64,000 nucleotides of DNA from Neptunicella marina (GCF_014270035.1 NZ_JACNEP010000003.1:1-64000); one strand, 5' to 3'; shown: positions 38,749-47,456, numbered from the stretch's first letter. A program made the numbers and translations. The notes: generated by a model from the letters alone, not told the origin.

Positions 38749-39324
38749 ATGTTAAAACTATACGGATCAACCACTTCCCCCTACGTTCGACGCCTGCGCA
38801 TGTGGCTGGCAAATGTGGAACACCAGTTTTTAAATTTGCAGATTTTTGAAGGTGAAGATCGAGAGTTACTCGCCCGACATAATCCGGCGATGAAAATCCC
38901 AATGATTGAAGACGATGGTGTGATGATTTACGACTCGCGAGTGATATTTCGTTATTTGAGCGAGAAATTTCACCGCCAATCTTTAAGCTGGGAGCAGGAA
39001 AACATTCTGACGTTAATTGACTCAGCCAATGATTCGTTTGTGCAGTTGATGCTACTTAAACGCTCTGATATTGATACCAACGAAGACAAGTTATATTTCC
39101 GTTTGCAGCATGAGCGAATTAACGCAACCCTAACTCATCTTAATCAGTTTATCGAACAACAAGCTCTCAAGCTGTGGGGCTATCCGGAGATTTGTTTGTA
39201 TTGTTTGTTAGATTGGGTGCAATTCCGTCAGTTGCATAGTTTGCAGGGCTTGCATACATTGCTCGATTTTATGGAGTCGCATCAAAACCGCATCGAAGTT
39301 ACTGCAACCGATCCCAGACAATAA
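38749..39324 (+). CDS. Glutathione S-transferase/SspA-like protein
   Basis: 191 residues starting MLKLYGSTTSPYVRRLRMWL. The N-terminal thioredoxin-like domain has KIPMIEDDGVMIYDSRVIFRYLSEKF, where the cis-Pro and the glutathione-binding D-S-R motif are clear. The helical C-terminal half is shorter than in typical GSTs. A Ser rather than Cys or Tyr is at the usual catalytic place (GSTTSPYVRR), as in beta and zeta-like types. I start at the ATG because the longer frame uses TTG. The substrate is unknown. It converges with the RegA-like gene over one terminator. Confidence 0.85.
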   Translation: MLKLYGSTTSPYVRRLRMWLANVEHQFLNLQIFEGEDRELLARHNPAMKIPMIEDDGVMIYDSRVIFRYLSEKFHRQSLSWEQENILTLIDSANDSFVQLMLLKRSDIDTNEDKLYFRLQHERINATLTHLNQFIEQQALKLWGYPEICLYCLLDWVQFRQLHSLQGLHTLLDFMESHQNRIEVTATDPRQ

Positions 39325-39348
39325 GCCGCTACCACAGCGGCTTTTTTT
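39323..39348. terminator. Terminator between the GST-like and RegA-like genes
   Basis: AAGCCGCT and AGCGGCTT pair around ACCAC, with TTTTTTT beyond on the plus strand. The stem overlaps the final codons of the minus-strand response regulator, so one hairpin serves both convergent genes. Confidence 0.85.
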
Positions 39349-39835
39349 GTAGTTTTCGTTGTAAGGTACGGCGGTGCATATTTAATGCTCTGGCGGCGGC
39401 TGAAATATTGCCATCGTGCTCCAGTAACACCCGTTGAATGTGTTCCCATTCCAGTTGTGCCGAAGACAGAGGCGAAAAGTCGTTTTCAGTTTGCGGGGGC
39501 TGTTGTTGTAAACGTGCAATCAACTGATTGAAATCCAGCGGTTTGGTCAGGTAATCGTCGGCACCTTGTTTGATGGCGTTGACCGTGGTCGCAATACTGG
39601 CGTAGCCGGTTACTATCCATATCTGCGCTTGCTGATATTTCTCGCGAAGTGTTGGTAGATGCGGTAAAACCGAGCCATTACCGAGGTTCATATCCAACAG
39701 CAAGTAATTGAAATTAGAACTACTGCTAAGCAAACTCTCAATGGTTAAAAATGCCTGCGCCTCAAATTGGTGGTGCTGCAATCGCCTGACCAACGTACTG
39801 GCATAGATTTCGTCGTCATCTAACACAGCGATCAC
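39329..39835 (-). CDS. RegA/PrrA/ActR-type response regulator
   Basis: 168 residues. Receiver domain about 1-110 with phospho-acceptor Asp in LLLDMNLG (about D48), the Thr in IVTGYAS and the Lys in YLTKPL. The C-terminal Fis-type helix-turn-helix (EHDGNISAAARALNMHRRTLQRKL) is the signature of the RegA/ActR/PrrA group. It starts at a GTG that overlaps the kinase stop by four bases (GTGA). These regulators control respiration and redox genes. The upstream inverted repeat is a candidate target. Confidence 0.9.
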   Translation of the reverse strand: MIAVLDDDEIYASTLVRRLQHHQFEAQAFLTIESLLSSSSNFNYLLLDMNLGNGSVLPHLPTLREKYQQAQIWIVTGYASIATTVNAIKQGADDYLTKPLDFNQLIARLQQQPPQTENDFSPLSSAQLEWEHIQRVLLEHDGNISAAARALNMHRRTLQRKLQKKPLW

Positions 39836-41085
39836 AGATTAATATCCTGTGTTGTAATCACGGGTAAGGTCACGGTGACGGCGGCACCGGGGCTTAATTG
39901 TTCAATATTCACTTTTCCGCCCGCCTGCTCAATGCTGGCATTGGCTAAGGCAAATCCAATGCCATTGCCCTGACTTTGCACAAAGCCTTTACCCAGCTGC
40001 TGTTCTAGTTCGGTATCAATGCCTTCACCGTTATCCATAATGCGCAAAATTAGCTGATTGTGCTCAACATGCGCATGTAACTGGATTGCTCCGTTGGTTA
40101 TATGCTGACAGGCGCGTGCAGCGTTATCCAACAAAGTACTAATCGCCATATCTAGACTGTCGTTTTGGCGCAAGCTGAAGCGAGATAATTGTTCATCAAG
40201 CTCTTTAGTGAACTGGACTTCATTGTGGGTTAACCACCAGTTCTCACATAAATGTGTTAGCCAGCTCTCGACTTGTTGCGACTGCCAGCTAAGAGGATCA
40301 AAACTTTTGCCTTGTTGAATCACTTTATCCAGCGCCTGTTTGCAGCGATGCAATTGATTCAGTATTTCCTGTGCCTGCAGCCGTGTTCGGTCACTGGCAA
40401 GGTCACATAATTCATCGGTTAACATTTGCGCACTGGCCAACGGCGTCGCGAGGTGATGCGCGGCATTGGCGGTTAAGGTTGCCACCGCCATAATCTGCTC
40501 ATCACGCAACTGGCGCTGTTGTTGTTGCATTAATTGTTGATGCTGATGACGCACAATGCGCGCCTGAGCGGTAATAAATGCGGTAATTAAAAAGGCTGAT
40601 ACCCAAAAGGTAATCATCATGCCCAGCATGTGATCTGACATTCCCGCCGCGTGCAAATGCATATGAGGACTGGGCGAGGGCATGAGATAAAGCGCGATTA
40701 ACAAGGTGTAACAGAGTACACAAATCAGTGTTATCACCCAGGATAATAACCGCGGTAAAGCCAGAGCTGCTAATACCGTTGGTACCAATAATGCTGATAC
40801 CCAACCTGATAATACCCCCTGATTAAGGTGGATAAAAAAGCTCAGAACAAAAACATCCACACACAATAAAATAGCGGTGGCATTAATGCCGCTTAATCTG
40901 GCTTTAAGTTGTAGACAAGCCGGCAGCAAAAGTAGGTAAATAGCTAGGATCCACCAATAAATTGTTGCCGGTGCTGATAGCCAACCACTGATTAATGCCG
41001 TGCAAATAACTAATAACCGAAACCATAACAGATACGGGAATAGCGTCAGGGTAGGAGACTGGGACAAAAATAACTTGTTTCGCAT
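39832..41085 (-). CDS. RegB/PrrB-type sensor histidine kinase
   Basis: 417 residues. Six predicted membrane helices lie in about 1-175, then the H-box AAHHLATPLAS, with H210 as the phospho-acceptor, and an HATPase_c domain (LLDNAARAC; GEGIDTELEQQLGKGF; GNGIGFALANASIEQAGG). A Cys at about 248 in LHRCKQAL matches the redox-active Cys of RegB. The GGxxNPF quinone motif is not kept (NQGVLSGWV). I start at the ATG; the TTG alternative would lie upstream of the predicted transcription start. It pairs with the response regulator by overlap. Confidence 0.88.
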   Translation of the reverse strand: MRNKLFLSQSPTLTLFPYLLWFRLLVICTALISGWLSAPATIYWWILAIYLLLLPACLQLKARLSGINATAILLCVDVFVLSFFIHLNQGVLSGWVSALLVPTVLAALALPRLLSWVITLICVLCYTLLIALYLMPSPSPHMHLHAAGMSDHMLGMMITFWVSAFLITAFITAQARIVRHQHQQLMQQQQRQLRDEQIMAVATLTANAAHHLATPLASAQMLTDELCDLASDRTRLQAQEILNQLHRCKQALDKVIQQGKSFDPLSWQSQQVESWLTHLCENWWLTHNEVQFTKELDEQLSRFSLRQNDSLDMAISTLLDNAARACQHITNGAIQLHAHVEHNQLILRIMDNGEGIDTELEQQLGKGFVQSQGNGIGFALANASIEQAGGKVNIEQLSPGAAVTVTLPVITTQDINL

Positions 41086-41107
41086 CGCGCGATTGTTGCC
41101 CAATCAT

Positions 41108-41159
41108 TTAATAGGTGCAAGCGTGACTGATAGCCAAAGGTGCGACAATTTGTCGCACC
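41108..41159 (-). promoter_or_regulatory. Promoter and RegA-type inverted repeat upstream of the kinase gene
   Basis: GGTGCGACA-ATT-TGTCGCACC is a perfect 9-bp inverted repeat at 41139-41159. It contains GCGAC-N5-GTCGC, the pattern described for RegA/PrrA sites (GCGNC and GNCGC half-sites). On the minus strand TTGGCT (41132-41137) and TATTAA (41108-41113) are 18 bases apart, and the repeat sits just upstream of the -35, a position suited to activation. It could also act as a weak terminator for the gene upstream, but only TTT follows the stem. Confidence 0.65.
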
Positions 41160-41166
41160 CTATTAA

Positions 41167-41853
41167 CTATGTTGTTGCGGCGAGTCTTTTAGCTTGTGCA
41201 TTAGGGCTAATTCTTACCCAGCGGAATAAGTACAGAATAATGATTTTGGTGATGCCACTGACGGTCGCCAGCAACAATAGTGGCCAACCATTTTTTATCC
41301 CGATCACACAGGCAAAAGCGATAGTAGACACATCCATCATCAAAATAAACAGGCTCATATTTTTATCCAGTGAGCCGGTGCTGCCGGCTTTGATCACCAG
41401 TTTAATTTGATGGTAATAGCCATAAGCCAACAGTGAAGTAATGATACAAATCATGCCCGCCATAATTACTTTACCGCTGTCGGTATAGGAATCACCTAAC
41501 AAACCAAACAAACTGCCCACCACTAATAAACAGATTGCGCCAAGCAAAGCCAGAGTCTCTTTGCGATTGCCTCTGTCGCGCCATATTTCGTACAAGATCA
41601 ACGCAACTAAAATAGACGCAATGAGTCGTGGCCATACAATAAAATGGTTAAAAGGCGTAATCGCCATGCCATATACGTAAAACGAAAAGTAGGCCAGAAA
41701 GCTCACCATAAACATCTTTAGTGACAATAGCTTGGTGGGTTGAGCCTGATGTTCGGCTTTTGCTCGCCAAAGAGTACGAAGCTGAGAAAATACGCCCAAT
41801 AAACTAATAAAAATAAAGGCGGTATTAATACTGCCGAATAATGTTTGCCACAT
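41167..41853 (-). CDS. Polytopic membrane protein, possibly SWEET/PQ-loop-like
   Basis: 228 residues with about seven membrane helices. Two similar three-helix blocks can be seen, at about 8-95 (QLRTLWRAKAE, then FLAYFSFYVYG) and about 130-215 (YHQIKLVIKAGSTGSLDKNMS, then TIAFACVIGIKNGWP). That layout recalls PQ-loop/SWEET sugar carriers. The match is by pattern only, so the substrate and even the family are uncertain. It is divergent from the PLP-enzyme gene across 244 bases and lies upstream of regBA on the same strand. Confidence 0.55.
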   Translation of the reverse strand: MWQTLFGSINTAFIFISLLGVFSQLRTLWRAKAEHQAQPTKLLSLKMFMVSFLAYFSFYVYGMAITPFNHFIVWPRLIASILVALILYEIWRDRGNRKETLALLGAICLLVVGSLFGLLGDSYTDSGKVIMAGMICIITSLLAYGYYHQIKLVIKAGSTGSLDKNMSLFILMMDVSTIAFACVIGIKNGWPLLLLATVSGITKIIILYLFRWVRISPNAQAKRLAATT

Positions 41854-42015
41854 AAAACAACTCTCCCTGATTTTGATGCGGCGTATCTTACTTAGCGAAC
41901 AGATGGCTTCAATCAGATTCGCTTAATACTGAATATTGATTTGAGTGATAGTCTCATCAAACTCAGATAAATAGCCAACAACACCAAATAAAGTAAATAA
42001 ATCTTTGCACTTTGT

Positions 42016-42056
42016 TAAATTAAATTTAATTTATATGGCTTTTGTTGGAATATAAT
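42016..42056 (+). promoter_or_regulatory. Promoter of the PLP-enzyme gene with an 18-bp palindrome
   Basis: A consensus -10 TATAAT (42051-42056) has no good -35; in its place the last bases of a perfect 18-bp palindrome, TAAATTAAATTTAATTTA (42016-42033), cover the -35 position. The AT-only repeat suits an operator for an Lrp-type or other AT-preferring regulator, and an Lrp gene lies just downstream of this gene pair. Confidence 0.55.
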
Positions 42057-42097
42057 TCGGTATAGCTTGGCTTTTTTGTATTTAAACGAGTTGAGTT

Positions 42098-43912
42098 ATG
42101 CATTCTACCGCACTAAATCGCGCAAAATTATTATCGCCAAAACGTAATAGTACTCAGGCCGCTAATATCGATGAATTAGCGAAAGAACAGTTGCTGCATT
42201 TTGGTATCGATCCCGATAGCGAATACGGGATGGCGTTATATCAGGCGGCGTGCAATTTGTATCAGACTCAGCTAAATGTGCATCAGCTGTGGGATATCAC
42301 CACCGAAACGCTTGAGCAGGCCAGCAAACAGGATCGCATCGCCTATTTTAATGCCAAAAAATTCCTGTCATTCCAGTTAGCTAAAGTGCTGGACACGCTG
42401 CAAAATCCGTTTCGCGCCACCCATCAAAGCCTGAATGCACAAAGTGGTTCACACTTAAATAAAGGCCACTATCCGTTATTCGATAATGTCACTGCGTTGT
42501 TTTCTGCCAACCCGGTTATAGTGCGCACTGCCACCTATGTTTATGCCTGTACCGAATGGATTGATGATGCATTTCAGGGCAAAGAGTTTTCCCATCAGAT
42601 TTATTCACGTTTATTAAATCCCACCAGTATTTCACTGGCCAATGCGATTGTGGATTTGGAAGCCGGCCCCTATGCCGGCGAATATATGGCATGGAATTTC
42701 AACTCAGGTATGGCGGCAATTGATGGCATGTTAGCCAATGTATTGTCCCACGGTGATGTGGTGATTGTATCGCGCAACATTTACGGTGGTGTGTTCCAGC
42801 TGTTGCAGGATCACTATGCCAAGCCGGATAAAATGGCAGTAAAACTGGAGTGGTTTGATGGTTATTCTGCCGATGAATTCCAGCAATTTATGCAGCAAGT
42901 TAAAGAAAAGCATGCTGATAAGTTAAAAGCAGGTGCTAACTTACATGTATATATCGAATCGCCCTGTAACCCCCACGGTTATGTGCTGGATGTGCCGGGC
43001 ATTTGTGAACTGGCGCATCAGCAGGATGCACTGGTAATGCTGGATGCCACCCTTGCGACTCCTGTGCTGCAACAGTCACTGCAATATCCACACAAAACAC
43101 AGCGCCCCGATTATGTGGTTCACAGTTACACCAAAGATATTTGTGGTAGTGGTGCAACCACAGCCGGTGTGGTGATTGGTGAAAATCATCGTATGTTCCA
43201 GGCAAAAGGCGATACGGTTAACGGTGTCAGCTGGGACAAAACCCTATTCTGGGATGTGTACTATATAAAAGGCGCTTTCCTTGACTCGGAAAAAGCCTTT
43301 GATGTACTGATGGGCATGAAAACCCTCGAACAACGCATTATCAATAAAGTAATCAATACCAAAGTGTTCACTGCGTTTCTGGCGTCCCATCCGGATTTTA
43401 ATATTAATAGTCACGCCATTGAGCAAAACAAAAACGCGCATTTACGCCGTGCCCAGCTGCGTCATGGCTGGCCTTGTGCATTGTTTACCGTGGATATGGA
43501 ACAAGCTGATTTATCGCGTGATACTTTTGTGCGCTTTTTTGATGCGCTGGAGCCGGGCTTCAGTCATCAGGTGTCAATTGGCCAGAACAATACCATCATA
43601 TTGTGCCCAGCACTGACTTCACACTCTGAATTAAATACCGAAGCGCAACATGCTGCGGGTATTTACCTCACTACCATGCGCATTGCCATGGGCACCGATA
43701 ATGTTAAACAACTGATAGCGCATTTTATGCAAAGTGCACAAATACACATTGAACCGGTGCGTCCCGGTTTCTGCGACAAGTTTATGAGTGCAAAACAAAT
43801 TGATGATTTATATCTTGAAATTAGTATGCAGGTCAGCCAGCAGCATTTTGAATCAGTTGCTTCGATGCAAACTTTATTAGAACAACACGATATTCAGGGA
43901 GAACTCGCCTAA
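42098..43912 (+). CDS. PLP-dependent Cys/Met metabolism-like enzyme with N-terminal extension
   Basis: 604 residues. From about 160 on it is a Cys/Met metabolism PLP enzyme: YSRLLNPTS (about 169), SGMAAI (203), a cofactor Asp in VMLDATLA (D316) and the Schiff-base Lys in VVHSYTKDICGSG (K346). The SHSELNTE segment near 510 and IAMGTDNVKQLI near 529 match the family end. The family is usually about 400 residues, so roughly 150 N-terminal residues with no recognised domain are extra. The reaction (lyase, sulfhydrylase or gamma-synthase) cannot be chosen. A degenerate AAA+ gene follows 55 bases later. Confidence 0.82.
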   Translation: MHSTALNRAKLLSPKRNSTQAANIDELAKEQLLHFGIDPDSEYGMALYQAACNLYQTQLNVHQLWDITTETLEQASKQDRIAYFNAKKFLSFQLAKVLDTLQNPFRATHQSLNAQSGSHLNKGHYPLFDNVTALFSANPVIVRTATYVYACTEWIDDAFQGKEFSHQIYSRLLNPTSISLANAIVDLEAGPYAGEYMAWNFNSGMAAIDGMLANVLSHGDVVIVSRNIYGGVFQLLQDHYAKPDKMAVKLEWFDGYSADEFQQFMQQVKEKHADKLKAGANLHVYIESPCNPHGYVLDVPGICELAHQQDALVMLDATLATPVLQQSLQYPHKTQRPDYVVHSYTKDICGSGATTAGVVIGENHRMFQAKGDTVNGVSWDKTLFWDVYYIKGAFLDSEKAFDVLMGMKTLEQRIINKVINTKVFTAFLASHPDFNINSHAIEQNKNAHLRRAQLRHGWPCALFTVDMEQADLSRDTFVRFFDALEPGFSHQVSIGQNNTIILCPALTSHSELNTEAQHAAGIYLTTMRIAMGTDNVKQLIAHFMQSAQIHIEPVRPGFCDKFMSAKQIDDLYLEISMQVSQQHFESVASMQTLLEQHDIQGELA

Positions 43913-43967
43913 TTGTACTAAGCTAGAACTAAGGCTAAGCGGTTTTAGTCTGGCTTGGGAGATTGTT

Positions 43968-44516
43968 ATGGCAATGGCGTTTTTTCGTCAGCATTTTACC
44001 AGAAGTGAGCCACTGGCAATGGCCGGTGGTCAAATCTTCGAACAGGCAATTGAGCTGGCATTACAACCTGATATCACACAAGATTGCAGCGACACTTTGC
44101 ACAACGTCGCTGCCCTAACCAATAAACAACAGCATACCAGTGTCGCTTTTTGTGGCACCGGTGATTTTTGCAAATATTATGCGGTTACGCTGTTATCAAA
44201 ACACACCGGTTTGGCGGTATGTTATATTCATTGTCCCCAGTGGGTAGAGCGTTATGCGCACGATAGTGGCAAAAAACTCGCACGATTATTTGCCGATGCA
44301 CAAAATAAACACTGGTTGCTGTTTTTTGATGAGGCCGATGCACTGTTTAACCCAATGCAGCATGCGGAAGATGACGAGCCTTATGTTCCCGTGTCACCAG
44401 GATTATTGCGAAAATTAATGCAAAACCTGGCGTCTTTAGTCGTGCTGTCAGTGCATGACAAAAACATCAATGACAGCTTTGCTAAATTGTGTCAGCGACA
44501 AATGATATTTAATTAA
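43968..44516 (+). CDS. Small AAA+-like protein with degenerate Walker A
   Basis: 182 residues. The core of an AAA+ domain is recognisable: a P-loop position with FCGTGDFCKYY, where GxxGxGKT has become GTGDFCKY (Lys kept, Gly and Thr lost); the CYIHCPQWVERYAHDSGKKLARLF stretch that matches the second region of homology in AAA proteins; and an intact Walker B WLLFFDEADALF. The sensor-1 Asn is replaced (SVHDKN). It ends before any lid domain. ATP hydrolysis is unlikely, so a binding-only or scaffold role is inferred. It probably shares a transcript with the PLP-enzyme gene. I know of no named family. Confidence 0.62.
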   Translation: MAMAFFRQHFTRSEPLAMAGGQIFEQAIELALQPDITQDCSDTLHNVAALTNKQQHTSVAFCGTGDFCKYYAVTLLSKHTGLAVCYIHCPQWVERYAHDSGKKLARLFADAQNKHWLLFFDEADALFNPMQHAEDDEPYVPVSPGLLRKLMQNLASLVVLSVHDKNINDSFAKLCQRQMIFN

Positions 44517-44543
44517 GCTCAACTCTGGCAGTGTTGAGATTGA

Positions 44544-45008
44544 TCAGAAAGAAGGTAAGCGCTTGCTAATTTGGTAGTCATAAACCAGTGAGGTTTCAAC
44601 ATGATTGACTTCACTGCGCCCGGTTATGGCATTAAAAATAAAATCGCGCAAATGAGCGGTATCTGACACCGTAATATGCACCAGAAAATCATCTTCGCCA
44701 CCCATGTGGAATACCCCTAACACTTCTTTTTGGGTGAGCATATCTTGCTGGAATGCTCCGATAATGTCGCGACTATGGCTGGATAAGCGTACCGATATCA
44801 TCGCCTGAATGTGGCCACCTAACGCATTGACATTAAGCTGCACACCACTACCTAAAATCACACCATCAGCTTGCAGGCGTTTGACCCTTTCTAAACAGGA
44901 TGAAGGTGATAAACCCGCAATTTGAGCTAAATCTTTATTGGTGATGCGGGCATCAACAAACAATTCTGCTAAAAGGGTGAGATCGGTGCTGTCTAATGGC
45001 CGTGACAT
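44544..45008 (-). CDS. Lrp/AsnC-family transcriptional regulator
   Basis: 154 residues starting MSRPLDSTDLTLLAELFVDA, with AAGGATTAATT before the ATG. A longer frame would use 26 codons that overlap anmK. The helix-turn-helix (ITNKDLAQIAGLSPSSCLERVKRLQADGVI) is followed by a RAM/effector domain with the FHMGGEDDFLVHITV beta-strand. It lies 10 bases after anmK on the same strand and converges on the PLP/AAA pair, so neighbouring amino-acid genes are plausible targets. Confidence 0.9.
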   Translation of the reverse strand: MSRPLDSTDLTLLAELFVDARITNKDLAQIAGLSPSSCLERVKRLQADGVILGSGVQLNVNALGGHIQAMISVRLSSHSRDIIGAFQQDMLTQKEVLGVFHMGGEDDFLVHITVSDTAHLRDFIFNAITGRSEVNHVETSLVYDYQISKRLPSF

Positions 45009-45018
45009 AATTAATCCT

Positions 45019-46131
45019 TTAACGTGGCGCTTTGTATTTTGCACCCAGTATCGCATTGCCAGAGGCGCCGGTAACTGCCGGTACATTTCCTGTTAAATTA
45101 TTATCATAGGCAAATGCCAGCCATGCAAATGCCATGGCTTCAACGGCATCCGGATTAATGCCCAAATCTGCAGTGGTAGTCACTAACTTAGTTTGCATTT
45201 GCTGTTGTAACGCAGCCATTAATGATGAATTATACGCGCCGCCACCACAGATATACACTTCGTCAACGTCCAATCTAACTAAATCTGCTGCAATGCTGTG
45301 TGCGGTAAATTGCAGCAAGGTTGCCTGCACATCAGCAACACTAATGGCCGCATACGAAACGAGTAATTGCTGTAACCAATCAAGATGGAATTCATCTCTG
45401 CCAGTGCTTTTGGGGGCAATTTTGGCTAAATAAGGATGTTGCATTAACGCTTGTAACAATAGCTGATTGCACTTGCCCTGCGCTGCGAGCTTTCCATCTT
45501 TATCATAAGGTTGGCCTGTGTGTAATAAACACCAGGCATCCATTAACGTATTGCCGGGGCCGGTATCAAATCCTTGCACTCCATCAGGGTTATTGGCCGG
45601 TAAATAACTGATATTGGCAATGCCACCAATATTCACCACGGCGCGGTTTAGTTTTTGGTCAGCAAACACGGCCTGATGAAAAGCGGGTACCAATGGCGCG
45701 CCCTGACCACCTAAGGCGATATCGGTATTACGAAAATCTGCCACAACATCAATTTTCGACTCACAGGCAATCGTATGCGCACAGCCAATTTGCAGGCTAA
45801 AACCATTATCACCACCGGGTTGATGGCGAATGGTTTGACCGTGTGAGCCAATCGCAACAACTAAATCTGAGGTTAGTTTGTTCTGCTGCAATAGCTGATT
45901 GGCCGCTGCCGCAAAAGCGCGACCAACCTTACGTCCGGCGATTAAAGCACGTTCCAGTTCGTTGTTAACCGGAAGATTTAGTTGATGCAATTCATCCAAC
46001 AATTGCTGTGAATAGGGGACGCTGATGTAATCGAGCAATTGCGGGCGAGAAGATTGTGAAAAATCAACCAGTGCGGCATCAATGCCATCCATACTGGTAC
46101 CGGACATCAGTCCTAGGTAGATAGCGCTCAT
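45019..46131 (-). CDS. anmK: Anhydro-N-acetylmuramic acid kinase
   Basis: 370 residues, standard length. It starts with the nucleotide loop YLGLMSGTSMDGIDAALVDF and has IGSHGQTIRHQPGG, NIGGIANISYLP and GFDTGPGNTLMDAWCL, all AnmK signatures. It phosphorylates and opens 1,6-anhydro-MurNAc in the cell-wall recycling pathway. Placed 29 bases after an M23 peptidase gene, it forms a wall-turnover unit with it. Confidence 0.96.
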   Translation of the reverse strand: MSAIYLGLMSGTSMDGIDAALVDFSQSSRPQLLDYISVPYSQQLLDELHQLNLPVNNELERALIAGRKVGRAFAAAANQLLQQNKLTSDLVVAIGSHGQTIRHQPGGDNGFSLQIGCAHTIACESKIDVVADFRNTDIALGGQGAPLVPAFHQAVFADQKLNRAVVNIGGIANISYLPANNPDGVQGFDTGPGNTLMDAWCLLHTGQPYDKDGKLAAQGKCNQLLLQALMQHPYLAKIAPKSTGRDEFHLDWLQQLLVSYAAISVADVQATLLQFTAHSIAADLVRLDVDEVYICGGGAYNSSLMAALQQQMQTKLVTTTADLGINPDAVEAMAFAWLAFAYDNNLTGNVPAVTGASGNAILGAKYKAPR

Positions 46132-46160
46132 TTGATGTCTCTGAAGTGAATGGCTGGCAA

Positions 46161-47456
46161 TTAATTCATTGCCAGCATGATGCGTTTGCTGTTTTGTAAC
46201 TGGGCTAAATAGTGATCGGCTAACAGCATAAATTTAGCTTTTTCTGAACGCGCAATCGGCTGTGCTTTTGGCAGTTTCACCGTGCGAGGATTGCGGTGCA
46301 CACCATCAACCAAAAATTCATAGTGCAGGTGTGGAGCTTCTGCCAAGCCCGTCATGCCCACATAACCAATGACCTGACCCTGACGAACTTTCTGGCCCAC
46401 TTTTACTGCACGTTTGGAAAAGTGCAGATATTTGGTTACGTATTTTTCGCCGTGTTGGATAAATACATAGTTACCGTTAAAGCGGTTATAGCTGGCTTTA
46501 ATTACTTTACCGTCACCCGCAGCGACCACTGGTGTGCCAGTATCGGCGCGATAATCAATGCCATTATGTGGCTTGTAACGCTTCTGAATGGGGTGAAAAC
46601 GACGAGGGTTAAAATTAGAGCTGATATAACGGAAGTTAACCGGTGCACGTAAAAAGCTCTTGCGTAAACTGCGGCCTTCCGGGGTGTAATAGTGGCCATC
46701 GTCGTAGCGGATTGCGGTGAATTTTTCGCCCTGGTTAATAAACTCGGCAGCAACAATATCGCCATAACCAACAAATTCACCGTCAATGTACTTTTCTTCA
46801 AATGCGACGTTAAAGCTGTCGCCAGCACGGAGCTCCAATGCAAAGTCGATGTCATAACCAAAAATATCGGCCAGACTCATAATTTGACTTTCAGTCATGC
46901 CAGCTTTAATGCCCGCATTCCAGAAACTGCTTTCAATATCGCCAGTGGTGAAATTTAATAAACGCTCAACCTTTTTTTTATCGATTTGTGTTTCCAGCTG
47001 ATTATCATTGCTGTAACTAATATTCAGCGATTCAGTGGACGAAAAACGATAGTTTAAAGAGCGGAACTGGCCTTGCTGATTAACCAGAATGGCAATTTCA
47101 TCACCTGGCAGCATCTTCAGCAGTTTTTTAGCATCTTTTCCGGCATGACTAACTGCATATACATCTTGCGGGCTAAGGCCTGCACGCGAGAATATTTTGG
47201 CTAAGTTGTCGCCACTACGTACTACATAGGTTTTCCAGTCGGGACTGTCTAAATCATCGGTGGCAGCATCGTCAGGCAGATTATCCAGATGCAAAGGCAG
47301 TGGATACAATTGTCCCAAGACCAAATCATCGGCGGTTTGTTTGGAGGCGCTGGCTTGCTCGGAAGGGAGCAAGGTCAGAATAACCGTAACGGAAAGTGTA
47401 AAAGCTAACAGCACTTTGTGCGGTAACGGCAGCTTTTTAAAGGTAGATTTGACCAT
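46161..47456 (-). CDS. M23 peptidoglycan endopeptidase, MepM/OapA-like
   Basis: 431 residues. One N-terminal membrane anchor (about 14-30) is followed by a LysM/OapA-type domain at about 70-130 (TYVVRSGDNLAKIFSRAG), a long spacer with beta structure, and an M23 lysostaphin-like catalytic domain at about 290-400. The zinc ligands are seen in HNGIDYRADTG and HLHYEF. It should cleave D-Ala-mDAP cross-links to permit wall growth. The order M23 peptidase-anmK opposite tyrS is common in gammaproteobacteria. Confidence 0.92.
   Translation of the reverse strand: MVKSTFKKLPLPHKVLLAFTLSVTVILTLLPSEQASASKQTADDLVLGQLYPLPLHLDNLPDDAATDDLDSPDWKTYVVRSGDNLAKIFSRAGLSPQDVYAVSHAGKDAKKLLKMLPGDEIAILVNQQGQFRSLNYRFSSTESLNISYSNDNQLETQIDKKKVERLLNFTTGDIESSFWNAGIKAGMTESQIMSLADIFGYDIDFALELRAGDSFNVAFEEKYIDGEFVGYGDIVAAEFINQGEKFTAIRYDDGHYYTPEGRSLRKSFLRAPVNFRYISSNFNPRRFHPIQKRYKPHNGIDYRADTGTPVVAAGDGKVIKASYNRFNGNYVFIQHGEKYVTKYLHFSKRAVKVGQKVRQGQVIGYVGMTGLAEAPHLHYEFLVDGVHRNPRTVKLPKAQPIARSEKAKFMLLADHYLAQLQNSKRIMLAMN

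Noticed and set aside
44518-44538. CTCAAC/GTTGAG hairpin between the AAA+-like gene and the Lrp gene
   Set aside because: Six-base stem with a nine-base loop and no U-tract.
46502-46861. Open frame of 119 codons inside the M23 peptidase gene on the same strand
   Set aside because: Out of frame with a well-supported gene and no recognisable domain; a shadow frame.
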